A stretch of DNA of 64,000 nt, taken from NCBI GenBank assembly GCA_032717465.1, contig CM064713.1, positions 12,752,872-12,816,871 of the forward strand, in the 5' to 3' direction. This document shows positions 1-12,331 of the stretch, in pieces; positions within the stretch are counted from its first letter, which is position 1, and each line of letters opens with the position of its first letter. Source of the DNA: Coenobita brevimanus. Its lineage: Eukaryota > Arthropoda > Malacostraca > Decapoda > Coenobitidae. The notes under the pieces were generated by a model. That model was not told where the DNA came from and searched no databases. It worked only from the letters and a program-made list of their open reading frames with translations. The position numbers were made by a program, and so were the translations under genes.

Positions 1-217
1 ACAAAGCTTCCATCCGAATGAGCGGTTAACTGAACGATAAACAGTGAATTTTCCACTAATAGTTCGTGGCTTCTCACAAAAGGGAAATGTCGCGAATTTG
101 ATTCGTGACAGACAGAAGAGGATGGATGGAAAGAAGGATGGAGGAAAGGAAAGGGCAGACACCCGAGAGCAGCACTACATCAAGTGCGTGGATGGTGAGC
201 GCCCCCACCTACCGCAC

Positions 218-225
218 ACACACAA

Positions 226-288
<63 letters not shown>

Positions 289-340
289 CAGTATGTGTGT
301 GTGTGTGTGTGTGTAGATAGGTAGACAGATAGATAGATAT
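218..340. repeat. Compound microsatellite (CA)n-(TA)n-(GT)n-(GATA)n
   Basis: A CA run (about 220-251) passes directly into a TA run (about 252-285), then a GT run (about 295-314) and a short GATA/GACA tract. CA followed by TA and then GT is self-complementary and could form a long hairpin. The short open frames here are translations of the repeat. Confidence 0.95.
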
Positions 341-919
341 GTACATTTCACAAAATTTAAGGAATAAAAAGACAGTTAACTAACCTGAAGTTCTTGCATA
401 TAATTTTTCGGCTTGCATAATTTTTTCGTCAGTTGCCCGTTGCCTCCGGCTGGGCGCCTGCCTGATTACTCTCAGTGTTGTTATGGACCGAGGGGCGGAT
501 GTACTTGACCTCTCTCCTTTCCTCCATCCTTACCTTAATCCCTCCAGTTGACTGATATACAGAAAAGTCTTGTCTTTTAAAGGTCCAGGCAAAGACAGTA
601 AACGCTGTAACAGGAGGAGTATTTCCTTCTTTCGTCTTATGAACCCATATATTGCATCCAATCTAACCATTTCTTTCTCTTTTGCAATTTTCATCCTCAA
701 CGTCCCACCAACTTGTGCTTTTCTTTGTAATTGCTCCCCCTGCCACACCACACACTACACCATCATTCCAAACCAACCACTCCCTCTAAGCATTCTTCAG
801 GTTAAAAAGATATATTTGCTCCCAGGTCATCTATTCTAACGCGTCCTCTACGTTTACATGATGTTATTTTCTGCAGCTGCTTTGTTGTCAGTTATTCCAC
901 TTGTGATCTCTCACATCAC

Positions 920-943
<24 letters not shown>
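920..943. repeat. (CT)n microsatellite
   Basis: An uninterrupted run of about 12 CT units. No gene is associated with it. Confidence 0.9.
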
Positions 944-950
<7 letters not shown>

Positions 951-1229
951 TTTACAAACCACGGTCGCATAATAGGATAGCCGTCCACATCGTTCTCTCA
1001 CTCTTGTATAGGCATCTCCACTAAGCATCATTTCCCTACAAGTGCATAACGAGTCTAACTTCTTTCAGTACTGTATTGTGCTCAGTCTCTCTGTACCATA
1101 TGTAATATATGTGTGTGCTTCTTTAAGGGTAGACTATGAATTAGGAACATAACCTCCTTTCCTGACACAAACCTACAATCGTCCTTCATTAATATTCGTT
1201 CTTCCTTCTCCATCCTGACCCGTCGAGCA

Positions 1230-1933
1230 GGGCAGTACTCCCAACTAATCTTTCTGCTTACACTATTAATCTTTCCTCTCCGTTCGGCTCCTCTGATCAC
1301 AACCTTATCACCTTAATCTGTCCTATCGCTCCGGTACGGCCTGTGGACCCTCCAAAGAAACGTCGTCTGGGACACTTTGGAGCTGCGGATTGGGAGGCCC
1401 ACAGGCAGTATTTCTTTGATTTTCCCTGGAATGATTGTTGCTTCCATGGCCGGGAACCATCTGGGTGTGCCTTGCGCATTACGGAGGCTATTCTGTCGGG
1501 CATGGAAGCATACGTTCCTTTCTCATATCCTTTGACTGTTGCAAGAAAGCTTTGGTTTAATCACGCTTGTTCTAATGCTGTCCGCAACAACGGGAGGGCC
1601 TATAAAAGGTACCGGAGCCAACCCACTCCTGAATCACATCTATATGTTTCTGCCAGGAATCGTGCTAAGTCTGTTCTTCGCTCTGCTAAAAATGATTTCA
1701 TCTGTACTAAATGCTCTCAACTCTCCAACTCGAATTCTTCACGCTTCTTCTGTCACCTTGCCGAAAACCTTTCTAAAAACTTTACCTTATCATCCTTCCC
1801 TCCCCTTTCCTACTCTGATGGCTCTGTAGCTATTTCTTCTACTGATAATGCAGATATCTTTGCCCTGACTTTCTCCTCCAATTCCACCTTAGACGATTCC
1901 GGTGCTGTTCCTCCATCACTTCCCCCCCTGTGA
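1230..1933 (+). pseudogene. J1: endonuclease C-terminus and linker of LINE ORF2
   Basis: The translation contains an endonuclease-terminal SSDHN-like segment (about 1290) followed by the GHFGAADW and YFFDFPWND blocks. The same blocks recur in the second copy at 31160-32052. The frame closes at 1933, while the RT domain continues in another frame from about 1941, so one frameshift lies near 1930. The product would have been the apurinic-endonuclease/RT polyprotein that nicks target DNA and primes reverse transcription. Not functional. Confidence 0.75.
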
Positions 1934-1940
1934 CTTCCTC

Positions 1941-3475
1941 ATGGCTGACATTAAAATTTCTTTAGCTGATGTATATTCTGCCATCACAGGCCTCAATACT
2001 AATAAGGCATATGGGCCTGATGGAGTCCCTCCTGTTGTTCTCAAGAACTGTGCTTCTGTGCTTACACCCTGCCTAGGCAAAGTCTTTCGCCTTTGTCTAT
2101 CAACTTGTACCTTTCCTTCTTGCTTTAAATTTGCTCTCATTCAGCCAGTCCCAAAGAAGGGTGACCATTCCCAGCCCTCTAACTATCGTCCAATTGCTTT
2201 AACATCCTGTATCTCAAAAGTTTTCGAGTCAGTTCGTAATAGAAAAATCTTAAAGCATCTTTCCTATCACAACCTTCCTGCTGATCGTCAGTGGGGCTTC
2301 CGTCAGGGGCTCTTCACTGGCGATCTTCTCACCTACCGTTCAGACTCCTGGTCATCCTCCTTTCGGGACTTTGGCGATAGCTTTGCTATTGCACTTGACA
2401 TCTCAAAGGCTGTCGATCGAGTCTGGCATAAATCTTTAATTTCCAAACTGCCCCTCTTACGGTTTCTGTCCTTCTATCTGTGCCTTCATCTCTAGCTTCC
2501 TTTCTGGTTGTTCTATAGCTGCTATTGTAGATGGCCATCGTTCGTCTCCTAGATCTATCAACAGTGGTGTTCCTTAGGTCTTTGTCCTATCACCAGCTCT
2601 CTTCCTTTTATTCATCAATGACCTAAGCTGTACATCTAACCCTATCCACTCATACACTGATGACTCCACCCGTCACCTTTCCATTCGGTTCCCCAACGTC
2701 CATCTCAGCAGTTACTTCAACAAACAAGGGATGAGGCTATGGCACACCTAATGTCTGACTTGGCTCGTATCTCTGACTGGGGTAAAACAATCTTGTTTAT
2801 AATGCATCAAAGACTCAGTTCATACACCTATCAACCCGACAAAATCTTCCAAAAGTGTACCCACTAATGTTTAATAATATTCAGCTTAATCCTGCATCAT
2901 CCTTGAACATGCTTGAGGTTTCATTTACTCGGGACTTATCTTGGAAAGATCATATTACATCTCTTGTAAAATCTGCTTCCAAGAGATTAAGTGTGCTAAG
3001 CCGACTCCGTTCCTTCTTTATCCCTGCACAATTGTTGACTCTATACACGGGTTTTATTCGCCTCTGTGTGTAGTACAACTCTCATGTGTGAGGAGGTTCC
3101 CCACATACAACTCTTCTCAATAGGGTGGAGTTGAAGGCTTTTCTTCTTATTAACTCTCCCCCTCTTACTGACTCCCTTCAACTTCTGTGTCTTCGCCACA
3201 CTGTTGCATCATTATTTCTTTTCTGTCGCAACTTCAATGGTCACTGCTCCTCTGAACTGTCTGTATGCATTCCTCCACCTCTGCGACGGGTGCCTAGCAC
3301 CCGTCTAGCAGCAAACTCTCATCCCTTTTCTGTCCAACTCTCTAATGCAAGAGTTAACTGTTACTCCCAGTCTTTCATTTATGCAAGAGGTCCACTCTGG
3401 AACTGTCTCCCTCTGTCTGTATTTCCCGCTTCCTATGATCTCCAGTCTTTCAAACTCAGTGTGTCCAGGCATCTC
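1941..3475 (+). pseudogene. J1: reverse transcriptase domain of LINE ORF2
   Basis: RT motifs can be read in order. NTNKAYGPDGVPP and PVPKKGDHSQPSNYRPI lie near 2000-2200, ALDISKAVDRVWH (motif A, with the catalytic D) near 2395, and a YTDDS box (motif C, the YADD equivalent) near 2655. The C-terminal LINE region with SWKDHI and the RGPLWNCLP block follows up to a stop at about 3475. The frame is broken near 2495, again between about 2560 and 2850, and near 3073-3125. It belongs to the same polyprotein as the preceding entry. Confidence 0.8.
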
Positions 3476-3597
3476 TAAATGATCGGATCTTGAATTTGGC
3501 TCCCTCTTGTATTTTGTTTTTCTCTTGGAGAGAACAGTTATTGCCGGCTCGGTGGCCTTTGCTTCCTTGTTCCTCACATAAAAAAAATAAAATCATG

Positions 3598-3780
3598 CAC
3601 AAGATCGGTGTCAGCTCCCCCATTTATGTCATCCATCACAAACATTATACGTTTTGGGCATCTCTGCTGTCGCCCAATCCAGCTGTTATCAAAAATCTGT
3701 CTTTTTCTTATACGCTCGTATCGTTAATGGGAGCATACGAAACAATCACCCTTTTTTCACTATCTCAGATGGGAATTTGA

Positions 3781-3819
<39 letters not shown>

Positions 3820-4247
3820 CATGAACTGAAATATTCATAATTTCTCATTCTCTCTGCTACTTATTAATTTATGGATCTAAAGTTCGTCGTTTTCTGAAAT
3901 CTTTGTCCCAAACAGCATTAAGCGTAAGATCATAAATAATTACCTTCCCCAAAAATACAAATTACCATGATAAGTCCGCTGTCGATGTCTGACCTGACCT
4001 TCGTTGTCGATGTAACATTTCCTTTATATGACCTCTTTAGTGCAGGTCCCTAGACACCTCAGTGTTATTTTTCTCTTTTTCTTACCGACTGATGATTTAT
4101 TTTTTTATTCTACCAATTTCTTATCGCTGTTTTTGTGATTTTTCATGTTTTATATATTTGCCTGTGTTTTTTCTGCACTTAAATTACTGGAGGATTAGTG
4201 GTTTGGTAATTTTTCGTTATGACTGTCGATTACAATATTACAACATA

Positions 4248-4282
<35 letters not shown>

Positions 4283-4547
4283 AAAATGATTTTACGCTTA
4301 ATACTGTTTGGGTTGGTGATTTGAAAAGTGGTAAAATTTAGATCCATAACTTAAGTAATATAACTGGCGTAAGCTCCTTGATAGGATCCTCCACCTGTAT
4401 CCTGATGATGGCCGCGTGGGGTGTCCGAAAATCTGGTGAAGTATATCAAAGGAATAATTCTGGCGAGTGTCAACTCAATCCAAATTTGCCTTATATGGAA
4501 ATTACAGTGTCTTGGGTACATTTCTGATATAGTCGTTAATATATAGC

Positions 4548-4551
<4 letters not shown>
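3598..4551. other. No gene seen; A+T-rich spacer with two microsatellites
   Basis: A (CA)n tract lies at 3784-3815 and a (CT)n tract at 4252-4278. I see no coding sequence or known repeat family in the rest. Confidence 0.6.

Positions 4552-4627
<76 letters not shown>
4552..4627. repeat. (TA)n microsatellite, left flank of Gypsy insertion
   Basis: About 38 TA units abut the Gypsy 5' LTR at 4628. AT repeats resume immediately after the 3' LTR at 25146, so the element landed inside this microsatellite. The TSD cannot be told apart from the repeat itself. Confidence 0.9.
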
Positions 4628-4631
<4 letters not shown>

Positions 4632-5404
4632 ACATAGCCTATGATTTCATCATCCTTTGTGTAATTTTAACGCACAGTATGCTGCATGTTTGATCACGAG
4701 CGTGTTCTGCCTCAGTCCCCCCCTTCTACCTTTATAGTATAGTAAGTCGTTCTTTCTGTTGTTCAGAGTGGGATTGTCAACTCTTTGTCCCCATGGCTTC
4801 ATTTGCGTGTCCTTCTTACAAGTTGTATCAAGTTCTGCTGGCCCCTATATAATGAGCTCAGTCTCTGCATCATTTCCACTTAGATCTACTCCTCATTTTG
4901 TTCACATCTCTGTCCTCCCCTGTACAGTTATTATTGTGAGTGCTCAGGAAGTCTCCAACCATCTAGCAGCTGTGTAATTTGAGTATAAGTGTTATTGCAT
5001 TTTGTTCTTGTACTGTATAACCTAGGTTGTTAATTTGTAGGCCTAGTGAGGTTTTTGTAATTTATGTAGGATTCATTTTGTCAGCCAGTTTTAATAATAT
5101 TTTGTATCTGTAATAATTTATCTTGCATTAACTGAGCATTACCCAGTGTATTTTCATTTTATCAGGGCTGACTTAGATAAATTTACTCATGCTAATTTCG
5201 TGTTAATAGAGGCTATTGCAGTTAACCATATATTTAACCTGTTTTTTGCCATTACATTATCCTTATGAGTCCTGAATGTTTTGTTGTTAGTTTGAGCATT
5301 AAACTTTAACTTGTAATTTTACCTAACTCTTTTATTTTGAACCTGGACCTTTACGGGACAGTAGTGATTTTTAGTATTCTCACTTAAAGTGTACATTATC
5401 TTTC
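4628..5404 (+). repeat. Gypsy 5' LTR, left part
   Basis: It is nearly identical to 24356-25132. It continues, after the BEL/Pao insertion, at 19679-19697 (TTTCTCTGTTCCGTAACA). A 72-codon open frame (4759-4977) recurs in the 3' LTR at 24487-24705, but it has no recognisable domain and probably reflects LTR identity only. Confidence 0.93.
4846..4852 (+). promoter_or_regulatory. Candidate TATA box in Gypsy 5' LTR
   Basis: TATATAA is present at the same LTR position in both copies (also 24574-24580). Its place in the first third of the LTR suits the U3/R promoter of an LTR element. The start site is not determined. Confidence 0.45.
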
Positions 5405-6321
5405 TGTGGGGGAAAAATTAGAAAAGTTTAGAATATACCCCCGGTAGTGTCGTAAATATTTAACTGGCTAATCACTTGCACTAAACAAAACAAAAATAGG
5501 CCTACAACACTACATAATTTGTCCGGATATATATGTCTTACTCCCAGGACTCACCTGGATCGTAATGACGTGTAGGTTGTGTTCCCTACTAAGCAACTAA
5601 ACGATCTATTTAAGGATCCTCAAATAAAAGCTGGAAACCCTGGTGAAATATTATTCGCCCAGTCTTTCGCCACTAAGGGTCATTTAGTTACTTAGCTTAA
5701 GAGTAGCAATGGAGAGGCTTGTAGGTTGTTGCCATATGGTCGGAGTTGTTGAAGATGTTGCTTGTTGCTAGTGCTTGGCGGATTACTGGAGGTTACGGCC
5801 TGGACCAAATACGTACTTTTTACGTAAGCATTACTATTTACACTATTTATAAATTAAAGTGAATTGATAATGTTCATTCCCATCTAGGAGGAAGCACTGT
5901 CGTAAATTAATTAATCAGTCCAGTCTGTCCCAACTGAATTCTCTCTCAATACCACGAGAGTGGTTAGACTGCTTCCAAGCGTGACTAAGGCATGACTGGG
6001 ACTGCCTCTGACTCGACTCGAGATCATCTGAGACTAAGACTCAATGAATTAGGACTGAGAGCGTGGGCGAGAGCCCGAGCAACTGAGGTCTCGAGACTCG
6101 TAATTGACCGAGGCCTAGCCGAGACTAAAACTTAGACCTCTGGAGAGAAGAACAGAGGCGATCCACCAATCAAATAACTAAAAATGCATATGTGCACATT
6201 CCATCCATGGCTGGGAAAAAGACTAAATTATGAACCATAGTATAAATATACGTAATCCTATATACCCATCACCCTGGGTTACGTATAATACATTATACTT
6301 CCAAAATACGACTGCCCATCA
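5405..6321 (-). repeat. BEL/Pao 3' LTR, inner edge lost
   Basis: It matches 18716-19633 closely. About 45 bp that should complete the U3 start (equivalent of 19634-19678) are absent at its inner side, where a foldback occupies the junction with pol. Confidence 0.9.
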
Positions 6322-6384
6322 CGGGGTGATGTTTAGATTTCTTGGTCCCCATCCTGGGGGCCAAGAAATCTAAACATCACCCCG
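6322..6384. repeat. 29-bp near-perfect inverted repeat at the pol/3' LTR junction
   Basis: The left arm is 6322-6350, a 5-nt loop (ATCCT) is 6351-6355 and the right arm is 6356-6384. The arms differ at one position. The right arm contains the end and stop codon of pol, so the left arm is an inverted copy of the pol terminus joined to truncated LTR. This looks like a strand-switching or foldback-synthesis scar. Confidence 0.95.
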
Positions 6385-9300
6385 TTTAATTAACTCCCCC
6401 AGGTGAGCTCGGAACCGTTGTGTGGCTCCCCGCTGTGGTCTATCTGAGCTTCCTGCATCTGTATCCCTACGGCCATGAGTAACGTCCCCGAGTGCTGTAT
6501 TAAGCGCCTCCGGATGGGAACTCACGGCTGTTTCTAATGGATATAATTTATTGATAGTCCTGAGTACAAGGCCTTGGGCCGTCTTTAACTTCACTGTACG
6601 AACTATCCCTTGCTTATCCAGATAGCATTCAATAACTTTCCCCAATGGCCAACTATTCCTTGACTTATCAGTGTGAATTAACACTACATCCCCCTCCTTA
6701 ATATCAACATCCGTTTTATTAGCCGACTTTTGGCGTACATGCCTATCGAGAAGGGATGACAAATATTGAGTTTTCCATGAATCCTGCCATTTGTTAATCA
6801 ATTTGGATAACTGATGGTACTTAGTGTTCAATTTATCAGCTTCAACGTAAGAGGGATCCAAATCATAGGGTGCCGTAGTTATTGCAGGCAAGGAGTCCAA
6901 TCGATATCCACAAATAAGATGAGAAGGAGTGAGGGCTTCTGGCTCATCGAGGCTGTTAAGGACATACGTTAAGGGGCGGTTGTTAACACGGCATTCCACT
7001 TCCGTAATTATAGTGTGTAAATCATCCATGTTTACTGGTTTTCTGAATAATACCTTTTTAAGACACCCTTTTACTATGCCTATTAGTCTCTCATAGAAAC
7101 CCCCAAACCATGGAGCTCTCGGCGGTATGAATTTCCACTCACATTCTCTGCTGGTGAATTCATCTTGGACTTCCGCACTCTGCAGGACCTGATGTAGAAG
7201 TTCGGATCCTAATTTAAAATTAGAAGCGTTGTCACTGATAATTAATTTCGGGCAAGATCTTCTCGACACAAATCTCCTAAAAGCATTCAAAAAAGTTTCG
7301 GCAGTTAAATCTGTGACCAACTCCAAGTGAACTGCCCTGGTGACAGCGCAAGTAAACAGTACCACATACACCTTTTGCTCTTGTAGGGTGTCTGGTTTCA
7401 AGACTTCCATATAGCCTGTATAATCTAAACTGATTATTTCAAAGGGTCTAGCTTCTTCCACCCGCTCTTTAGGTAAGGGTGGTGGTGAAGGATAATGATA
7501 CGGTCGTCCTTCTAACCTCTTACATGTATAGCAGGATTTAATTGTAGATTTCACAACTTGTCGGCCTTTAGGGATCCAGAAGTTTTCTCGCAATTTGCAC
7601 AATGTATCAGAAACACCACCATGCAAAGTGGTTTCATGAGCATATAGGACCAATAATTTCGTCAAATGTTGCTGTCTAGGCAACAACAGTGGAAATTTAG
7701 TGTGAAAGGGGAGACCAGCTTGGTCCAGCCTACCACTACATCTGATCAAATCATTGTGCTCAAATAAGTTTAAACTCTTAACCAAATCTGGCATCCTTGT
7801 TACAAGTGGTTTCTGAAAATATTGGTAAACTTCGGGGAAGCTACTCTTCTGTAAGTATAGCAACCAATATTGTTGGGGTTTCATTAGGTTTAGAGTTTTG
7901 TTCCCCCTAATCTTTTGCAAAAATTGGAAAACCAAACTGGTGATCTTTATTAACTTCTTCCAACTGCCAACTCTTTCCGGATCAAACAAGGGTTCAAGTT
8001 CTTTTTCCTGAACTTCTAGGACAGTCAGCGCATTAGGCTCCATCTTCGTCTTAAAATTCTGTTCTGGCCAAAGATCTTTATTATTCAACCATTCCGGACC
8101 ATGAAACCAGGAGTCACTATTTATAAATTTATCATAAGTTAGGCCTCTAGTTAACAAATCAGCTGGTTTATCTTTAGTTGTGAGATGGAGATAATAACAG
8201 TCAGGATCAGCATCTCTCATATCTTGTACTCGATTTTTGACATACAAGATGTTACTTTTATTGTTCACTACCCATTGAAGGGCTACTTCACTGTCTGACC
8301 ATATATAGGTGGTATTAATCTTTATATTACTTAAGGTCTTCCTGATATACACCCCAAAATGGACTGCTACATACATGGCTGTTAGTTCTAACTGGGGTAA
8401 AGTTTTACCTTTTAGAGGAGCTACTCTTGCCTTAGAAGATAAAATTATAGGAACATCCTCATAATTACTGATGTAAGCAACTACTCCATAAGCCTTGGGT
8501 GAAGCATCACAAAACAGATGTAAATCATAGGAAGAACCTTCTTTTCCCACCATTCTCGGAAATTTAACACTTGCTAGGTTGTTGCATTCTTTTGAGAGGG
8601 TTTCCCAACACTCCAGCAAGTCTGTAGGTAAAGGGTCATCCCAGCCTAATTTTCTGGTCCATGTTTGTTGAATTAGAATTTTTAAAGGAATAGTTATGGG
8701 AGAAATTAGTCCTAGGGGATCAAAAATTTTACTAATGTTACTTAATAAAGATCTTTTGCTATCAACTGTATCCCACTCTACATTTTTTACATTAAGGACA
8801 TCAATGTCTGGATCCCACCACAATCCTGATATTTTATTACAGACTTCAGAATCAGAATTTATTTCAGTGGAGTTAGATGTCCACTCCTGCAATGGCATGT
8901 TAGCCTCTTGCATAATCTTGTTGGCTATCAGATGAAATTTCTTTAGATCCTCCTCAGTATTTACAGTCCCCTGAAGATTGTCCATATATAGCGAATCTTT
9001 AATTTGGTTAGCCACTTCTATATTTTCTTTTTGCTGCTCTAAGTGATAATTTAGCGTCATTTGCAACAAGAAGGGTGAGCTAGTGGCTCCAAAAAGGACT
9101 GATTTAAATCTAAGTTACCAGAGAACTGTTATCATGAGGATTACTTGGCCACAAAAATCTGGTGAAATCCCTGTCTTCTTCTTGAAGTCCTATCCGTAAA
9201 AAAGCTTTGCTGATGTCTGCTGTAAAGGCATATTCATTAGTTCTGAATTTTAGCAGCACATCTAATAGATTTTTGGTTAGAGTTGGACCAGTGTACAAAC

Positions 9301-9919
9301 AATCGTTCAAGCTGTTAGTGTGGGAGCCTAATTTGGCACTACAATCAAATACTATTCGCACAGGTGTAGTCTTACTGTCTCTCATTACTGCCAAATGAGG
9401 AATATAATGAGTATTTTGTCCAACCTGTGCCTGCTTAACTTCCTCGATAAACCCCTTTTCTATATGACTCTTGATTAACTGATCATATTTATCTAGTAAA
9501 TCTCCTTCACCTTTAAGTCTCTTTAAATTTGAATTTAGGCGATTAAGAGCTAATTTATAATTTGTGGGCAAACTAGGTCGATTGACTTTCCAAGGAAGTT
9601 TTACCCAATATTGGTCATCATAGTACTGAACAGTCTTTTTATAATTTTCAAGCACAAAAGCTTCTTCGTGAGTTACCTGTTCAGGTTTAATGCCAATGCT
9701 ATCCATTTTCCACAAATTGGAAATGTCAGGCTCTTCTGAATTTAGTGAGGGCTGCAAGCATATATTCGTTACCATAGCAACCTGTATTGCTTTCCTTGTA
9801 CTTACAAACTTGTCAGGAATATTGCCATATACAACTAATCCTCCTTGTACTTTTGGGAAATTTATGCCCTTGAATTTAATGAGACCATAAACTAATTTAG
9901 GATAGAAATCAGCACCAAT
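6370..9919 (-). pseudogene. pol: BEL/Pao pol: RT, RNase H, integrase, DUF5641 (one frameshift)
   Basis: The main open part (9069-6370, about 900 codons) starts inside RT just before the catalytic box SLYMDN. The A17/RNase H region has HLFCDASPKAYG. The integrase zinc region is HETTLHGG...CYTCKR. DDE-type catalytic positions are in SLDYTGYM, LIISDNASNF and the E of GGFYERLIG, and a C-terminal DUF5641-type segment (GDVVLIHTDK) follows. The N-terminal RT part (9918-9113) carries VRIVFDCSAK and FTADISKAFL. A one- or two-base shift near 9110 separates the two parts. The frame continues upstream beyond the LINE at 16229. The stop codon lies in the foldback arm. It would copy and integrate the element. 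Confidence 0.93.
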
Positions 9920-9929
9920 AAGGAGATCT
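9920..9929. other. TSD of LINE insertion (AAGGAGATCT), left copy
   Basis: Ten bases identical to 16219-16228. Both copies lie in pol codons for an I-D-L-L segment, which shows the exact empty site. Confidence 0.93.
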
Positions 9930-10021
9930 TGTTGTTGTTGTAGGATATTCGTCTCAGCAGTGCTGAGACACGGGCAAACAGTGAGCCCGTCAGTGGTGCA
10001 CATGTAGCGCACAAGCTGTAT

Positions 10022-12331
10022 TTAACGAGGAGGGGGGTAGTCCCTAACTGTTTGTAGTAAAATTTTAAAAGGTGTTCTGGCCACAATGCCAGCAGCGTCA
10101 GTATAATCGTTGGCCGATTGGGCAAAGCCAGCTGCGGGACGGGATCTGAGATGAGCTGTGGCAGGGCAGTGAAGTATGTAATGGATGAGAGGCGTATCCG
10201 ACCTCTCTAAGCAATGAGCACACGGATCTGTTGCCGCATTTTTAATCTGCTTATAGCATGGGAATCCCATTCGTAATCTTCTAAGACGCACTAAAAGATA
10301 GTTTGGCAGGCCTGGGGGAGGCACCAAAGGAGAGTATGATGTGGCTATGTCATACCAAGTCGCAGATGTGGAACCTTCAGCGACGCAAAGCTGGTGCTCC
10401 TCCCGAGACAGCCTACCTATTTTTGCAGTCAAAGTGCGACGGACATGTGATGGGCCGGGGAGAAGTGGGAACGTGATCTCTGGCAGAGAGCAGGCAGAGC
10501 GTGCAGCGACATCAGCTGTTTCGTTCCCAGTGATCCCCACATGTCCTGGGAGCCAATGAAGAGTGATAGTGGCTCCTCGCTGGACAAGGAGGGTTGCAAA
10601 TGTATGGATGGCCGTTATGAGAAAGATATTGTCTTGCAGCGAGAATGAGCGCAACCTCTGCAGAGAAGAAAGGGAGTCTGTATGAACAACGATGCATTGG
10701 TAATGATGATGGTGAGCATGTCGCAACGCACCCAGAATTGCCGCGAGCTCTGCCTGAAATGCAGATACACCAGGGGAGAGGCGCCATGATTCAACTGTCC
10801 TTCCAAGGACGAAAGCGGACCCAGCAGAGCCATCAGGGTGGACCGACCCATCTGTAAAGTAAGTGGCCGAGCCCGGGGAGTGCAGAGCCGCCACCTGACT
10901 GAGACCCACCTGTCGCAGGATGGCAGGGATAGAGGAGCGAGGTTTTGCCTCCGTTGGAGTAAGAATGCGGAATGGAAGTGGCCTCCATGGCGGTGGGTGT
11001 TGAAACCCAGGAAATGGGGAATCAGGGCCTTGGCAGAGACAAGGCGCGACTTCCAGGTTGTGGATAAGAGCCGCCGTGGTTCGGGCCCAGTCGCGTTGGG
11101 GGAGCGGCTCAGGTGGTCGTCGTAGTAGTCGTAGGAGCAGGGCAGAGACTGGCAGTTCTGGTCGGCGCTGCACTAACTGGTGAGTGATAAGCGTCACTCG
11201 TAGTGCTATTCTGTGCGCCAGCGACGGCAAACCACTCTCCATCCGTAAGTTAGTGATCCGGGTCCAACGTGGAGCACCCAGCATGATTCGTAGAGCATCA
11301 TTCTGGATGACTTCCAGTGATCTGGAGATTGGCGGTGTGAGGCCAGACAAGCAGATTGCTCCGTAGTCCACAAGAGAGCGGATCGCGTGGATGTAAAAAG
11401 TGCAGAGGACTGCATATGATGCCCCCAGACTCCATCGTGAAAGGTATCGGAGGGCAGCCATGCGAGTTAAGGCACGCTCCCTCAGATATCGGACGTGGCT
11501 GCCAAAGGTGAGGCCCCCGTCAAACCAGACCCCCAGATACTGGTGCGAAGTGACCACGGTGAGCTGGTGGCCTCCGAGCAGCACCGGGAAGTCAGGAGGA
11601 CGGAGGCCAAAGGGCAGACATTTAGTCTTCGTGAGATTTATTTTGAGCCCTAGCTCATTGCATTTTTCATGCAGGCAGGAGAGGGCAGAATAAGCCTGCG
11701 AAAAACAGTCCCTGCGTGTAAAAATGAGGGCTAGGTCGTCTGCATAGCACAGTAGTGTTATGCCAGGCCCATAGTCAATGGTTAAAAGCCCCTCCATCAA
11801 GATGTTAAACAAGAGCGGGCTTAAGACACTTCCCTGAGGGGTGCCATTGTCATGATGAGAAAAAGGGGAGAGATGCCCCTGAAATCTAACCCCCGCTGAT
11901 CGAGCAGTGAAAAAGTCCTTGATCCAGGATAGTAACCTGCCTCCCACACCCCTGGCTGCAAGAGCAGCCAAGATAACAGTTGGGTTCGCTAGTTCAAACG
12001 CCCTCTCAAGGTCGAGGAAGACGGCCATTCCCTTTCCTCCCCTCAGCTCCCCAAGGAATGATGCGAGGCAGTGGGTGGTACTCCTGCCAGGGTGAAAAGC
12101 ATAAATCCTTGGGTGCAGTGGTCCCAGCCGCCAAGCAAGGCGGGCCCGCACAACCCTCTCAGCCGTCTTGGCAACACAGCTGAGGAGGGAGATGGGGGCG
12201 CATGGCGGCGGGATCACGAGGTTTCGGAATCGGGTGGATAACAGCCGTCTTCCACGACCTCGGAAGACGCCCCTCAGACCACGATAGATTGAGCAGGTCA
12301 AGTAGACGTGCTCTACCATAATCTCCGGCAT
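10022..12331 (-). pseudogene. I-type LINE ORF2: RT and RNase H part
   Basis: The open frame covers RT from the SLLSCVAKTAERV block through HPGRSTTHCL, FLDLERAFE (motif A), NGTPQGSVLSPLLF (motif B) and the catalytic CYADDLAL. It then covers RNase H with YFTDGSVHPDG, AFQAELAAILGAL, VHTDSLSSLQ and WLPGHVGITGNETAD, and a terminal CPATAHLRS zinc-like region. The stop is at 10022. The RNase H catalytic D, E, D and D/H positions all look present. The frame is broken from the upstream RT part at about 12190-12330. Confidence 0.92.

Larger units (their letters stand above)
1..1224. other. No gene seen; microsatellite-bearing flank
   Basis: I see no supportable gene in this stretch. It contains a compound microsatellite and a CT run (listed separately) and short unsupported open frames without recognisable domains. 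Confidence 0.6.
1225..3597 (+). mobile_element. 5'-truncated Jockey-like LINE (copy J1)
   Basis: A non-LTR retrotransposon fragment in sense orientation. It holds the last part of an endonuclease domain, a linker and a reverse transcriptase, and ends in a short untranslated region and an A-rich tail (3579-3597). It matches the minus-strand copy at 25736-32125 over its length, which shows a repeat family and gives the left limit near 1225. It is 5'-truncated, as LINE copies usually are, and dead through frameshifts and stops. The assignment to the Jockey group rests on the RT motifs and the absence of RNase H, so the clade is inference. Confidence 0.85.

Noticed and set aside
530..839. Overlapping 73- and 89-codon frames
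   Set aside because: They have no domain, no codon signal and no repeat support.
4759..4977. 72-codon ORF repeated at 24487-24705
   Set aside because: The match is due to LTR duplication. There is no known domain and it spans the TATA region.
9922..10012. N-terminal residues MRYMCTTDG and following as part of BEL/Pao pol
   Set aside because: The TSD at 9920-9929 shows these codons belong to the inserted LINE tail. Pol resumes at 16229.
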